From positions 549,177-613,176 of the forward strand of contig NZ_QICL01000001.1 of assembly GCF_003201355.1 (NCBI RefSeq): a stretch of 64,000 bases of DNA, written 5' to 3'. The notes below the pieces were generated by a model. It was not told where the DNA came from. It was given only the letters and a program-made list of their open reading frames with translations, and ran no database searches. This DNA is from Indolivaga alginatilytica (GTDB lineage: Bacteria; Bacteroidota; Bacteroidia; Bacteroidales; Dysgonomonadaceae). A program made the position numbers and the translations under genes. The first letter of the stretch is position 1. Every line of letters starts with the position of its first letter. This document shows, one piece after another, positions 63,656-64,000 of this stretch.

Positions 63656-64000
63656 TTAAAAAATTAGATAAATAAATGCGATTGCAATTTTACCCATCGT
63701 ATGTACTAGTAGTCCGGATGTTGATCTGACTTTCTGCGCTCTTTGAATTTTTGTTTTTTCATTCAACCAGTTGAAGAATGATTCTATGGGTTGTCTGACT
63801 TTGGAAACAGCAGTAGAAAACAAGTCATTAAAGGCTCTGCTTCGTTGTTTTTCTTGATCGGATTGTCCTTTGATTCCTTTAATCGGGGTAAGCATTGCAA
63901 TATTTTGACTTCGTATCTTCGTTTCATCAAAGTATTCAAAATCAGAATATATCTTGTCTCCGAAGATGGTTCGATTAAAGATATTATCACCCCAATTTAA
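63656..64000 (-). CDS. IS982-like DDE transposase (C-terminal part, cut by window edge)
   Basis: The minus strand reads open from the window edge to a stop at 63656, giving about 114 residues. The segment FGDKIYSDFEYFDETKIRSQ followed by MLTPIKGIKGQSDQ, the helical RSRAFNDLFSTAVSKVRQPI and IESFFNWLNEKTKIQ are typical of IS982-type transposases, where the last Glu of the DDE triad lies in the R..IE..F segment. The N-terminal part is outside the window. The gene is probably an active or recent insertion sequence. Confidence 0.75.
   Translation of the reverse strand, partial: LNWGDNIFNRTIFGDKIYSDFEYFDETKIRSQNIAMLTPIKGIKGQSDQEKQRSRAFNDLFSTAVSKVRQPIESFFNWLNEKTKIQRAQKVRSTSGLLVHTMGKIAIAFIYLIF

Noticed and set aside
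47751..64000. The transposase at 63656 as the source of the MITE at 47751
   Set aside because: The MITE ends do not match any sequence I can see near 63600-63655, and the transposase looks IS982-like while a TAA duplication fits IS5-type elements.

Overview
The window looks like chromosomal DNA from an AT-rich Bacteroidales bacterium, most like Dysgonomonas or a relative. Points in favour are the -7 boxes of the form TAnnTTTG, weak Shine-Dalgarno signals, many SpI/SpII-exported proteins, a TonB-dependent receptor with a CarboxypepD_reg-like N-terminus, a sorting-domain-like small protein, FISUMP, YARHG and WG-repeat proteins, and many glycan hydrolases (GH2, GH20, GH29, GH88, DUF2264). The assignment is inference; no rRNA or tRNA gene was seen.

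Layout. 1-2909: the 5' part of a large secreted BspA-like leucine-rich-repeat protein. 3.1-8.2 kb: a small acidic protein, then a minus-strand run of PnuC-like transporter, winged-helix regulator, membrane protein, exported protein and TonB-dependent receptor. 8.3-12.75 kb: a compact phage-derived cassette of unknown structural protein, SGNH-hydrolase fibre, holin, GH19 endolysin and a spanin-like membrane protein. 13-19 kb: small sorting-domain protein, PafA-type alkaline phosphatase, SMI1/KNR4 protein, YiiX-like cysteine hydrolase and a WG-repeat protein. 19.4-23.7 kb: ECF sigma factor with a His/Gly-rich membrane partner, SUFU-domain protein, divergent DJ-1/HxlR pair and a YARHG protein. 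23.9-31.3 kb: DUF2264, GH88, GH2 and KduI, a set fitted to uronate-containing glycans. 31.5-35.5 kb: GT39-like transferase and a CPA2 antiporter. 35.8-37.5 kb: an orphan phage portal and connector pair. 37.9-41.1 kb: an MFS exporter with a leader region, then an ATPase plus TOPRIM-like gene pair that resembles two-gene anti-phage systems. 41.2-47.7 kb: GH20, lipoprotein, DEAD-box helicase and GH29 fucosidase. 48.3-54.1 kb: lipoproteins, CDF transporter, pyocin-knob/coiled-coil proteins (one frameshifted) and a rhomboid protease. 54.1-56.7 kb: CobC-like phosphatase, CobS and CobT, the late cobalamin steps. 56.7-58.2 kb: a gene desert. 58.2-64 kb: MFS transporter, a Hint-domain exported protein, PfkB kinase, FISUMP protein and a truncated transposase at the edge.

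How the genes work together. GH88 releases unsaturated uronate, which becomes the substrate of KduI; GH2, DUF2264, GH20 and GH29 supply further trimming of plant or host glycans. CobT makes alpha-ribazole phosphate, CobS joins it to adenosylcobinamide-GDP and the CobC-like phosphatase removes the phosphate. The two phage-derived modules lie 23 kb apart with no integrase, terminase or capsid gene between them.

The least expected signal is a dispersed intergenic repeat of about 90-110 bp. It has a palindromic terminator-like head (AAGGTCT-n-AGACCTT plus T-run), interchangeable centres (a double hairpin or a GCATAAC...GTTATGC hairpin) and a conserved tail, and it often sits directly after a stop codon. 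The ATPase/TOPRIM pair and the split phage modules are the other main candidates for undescribed biology.
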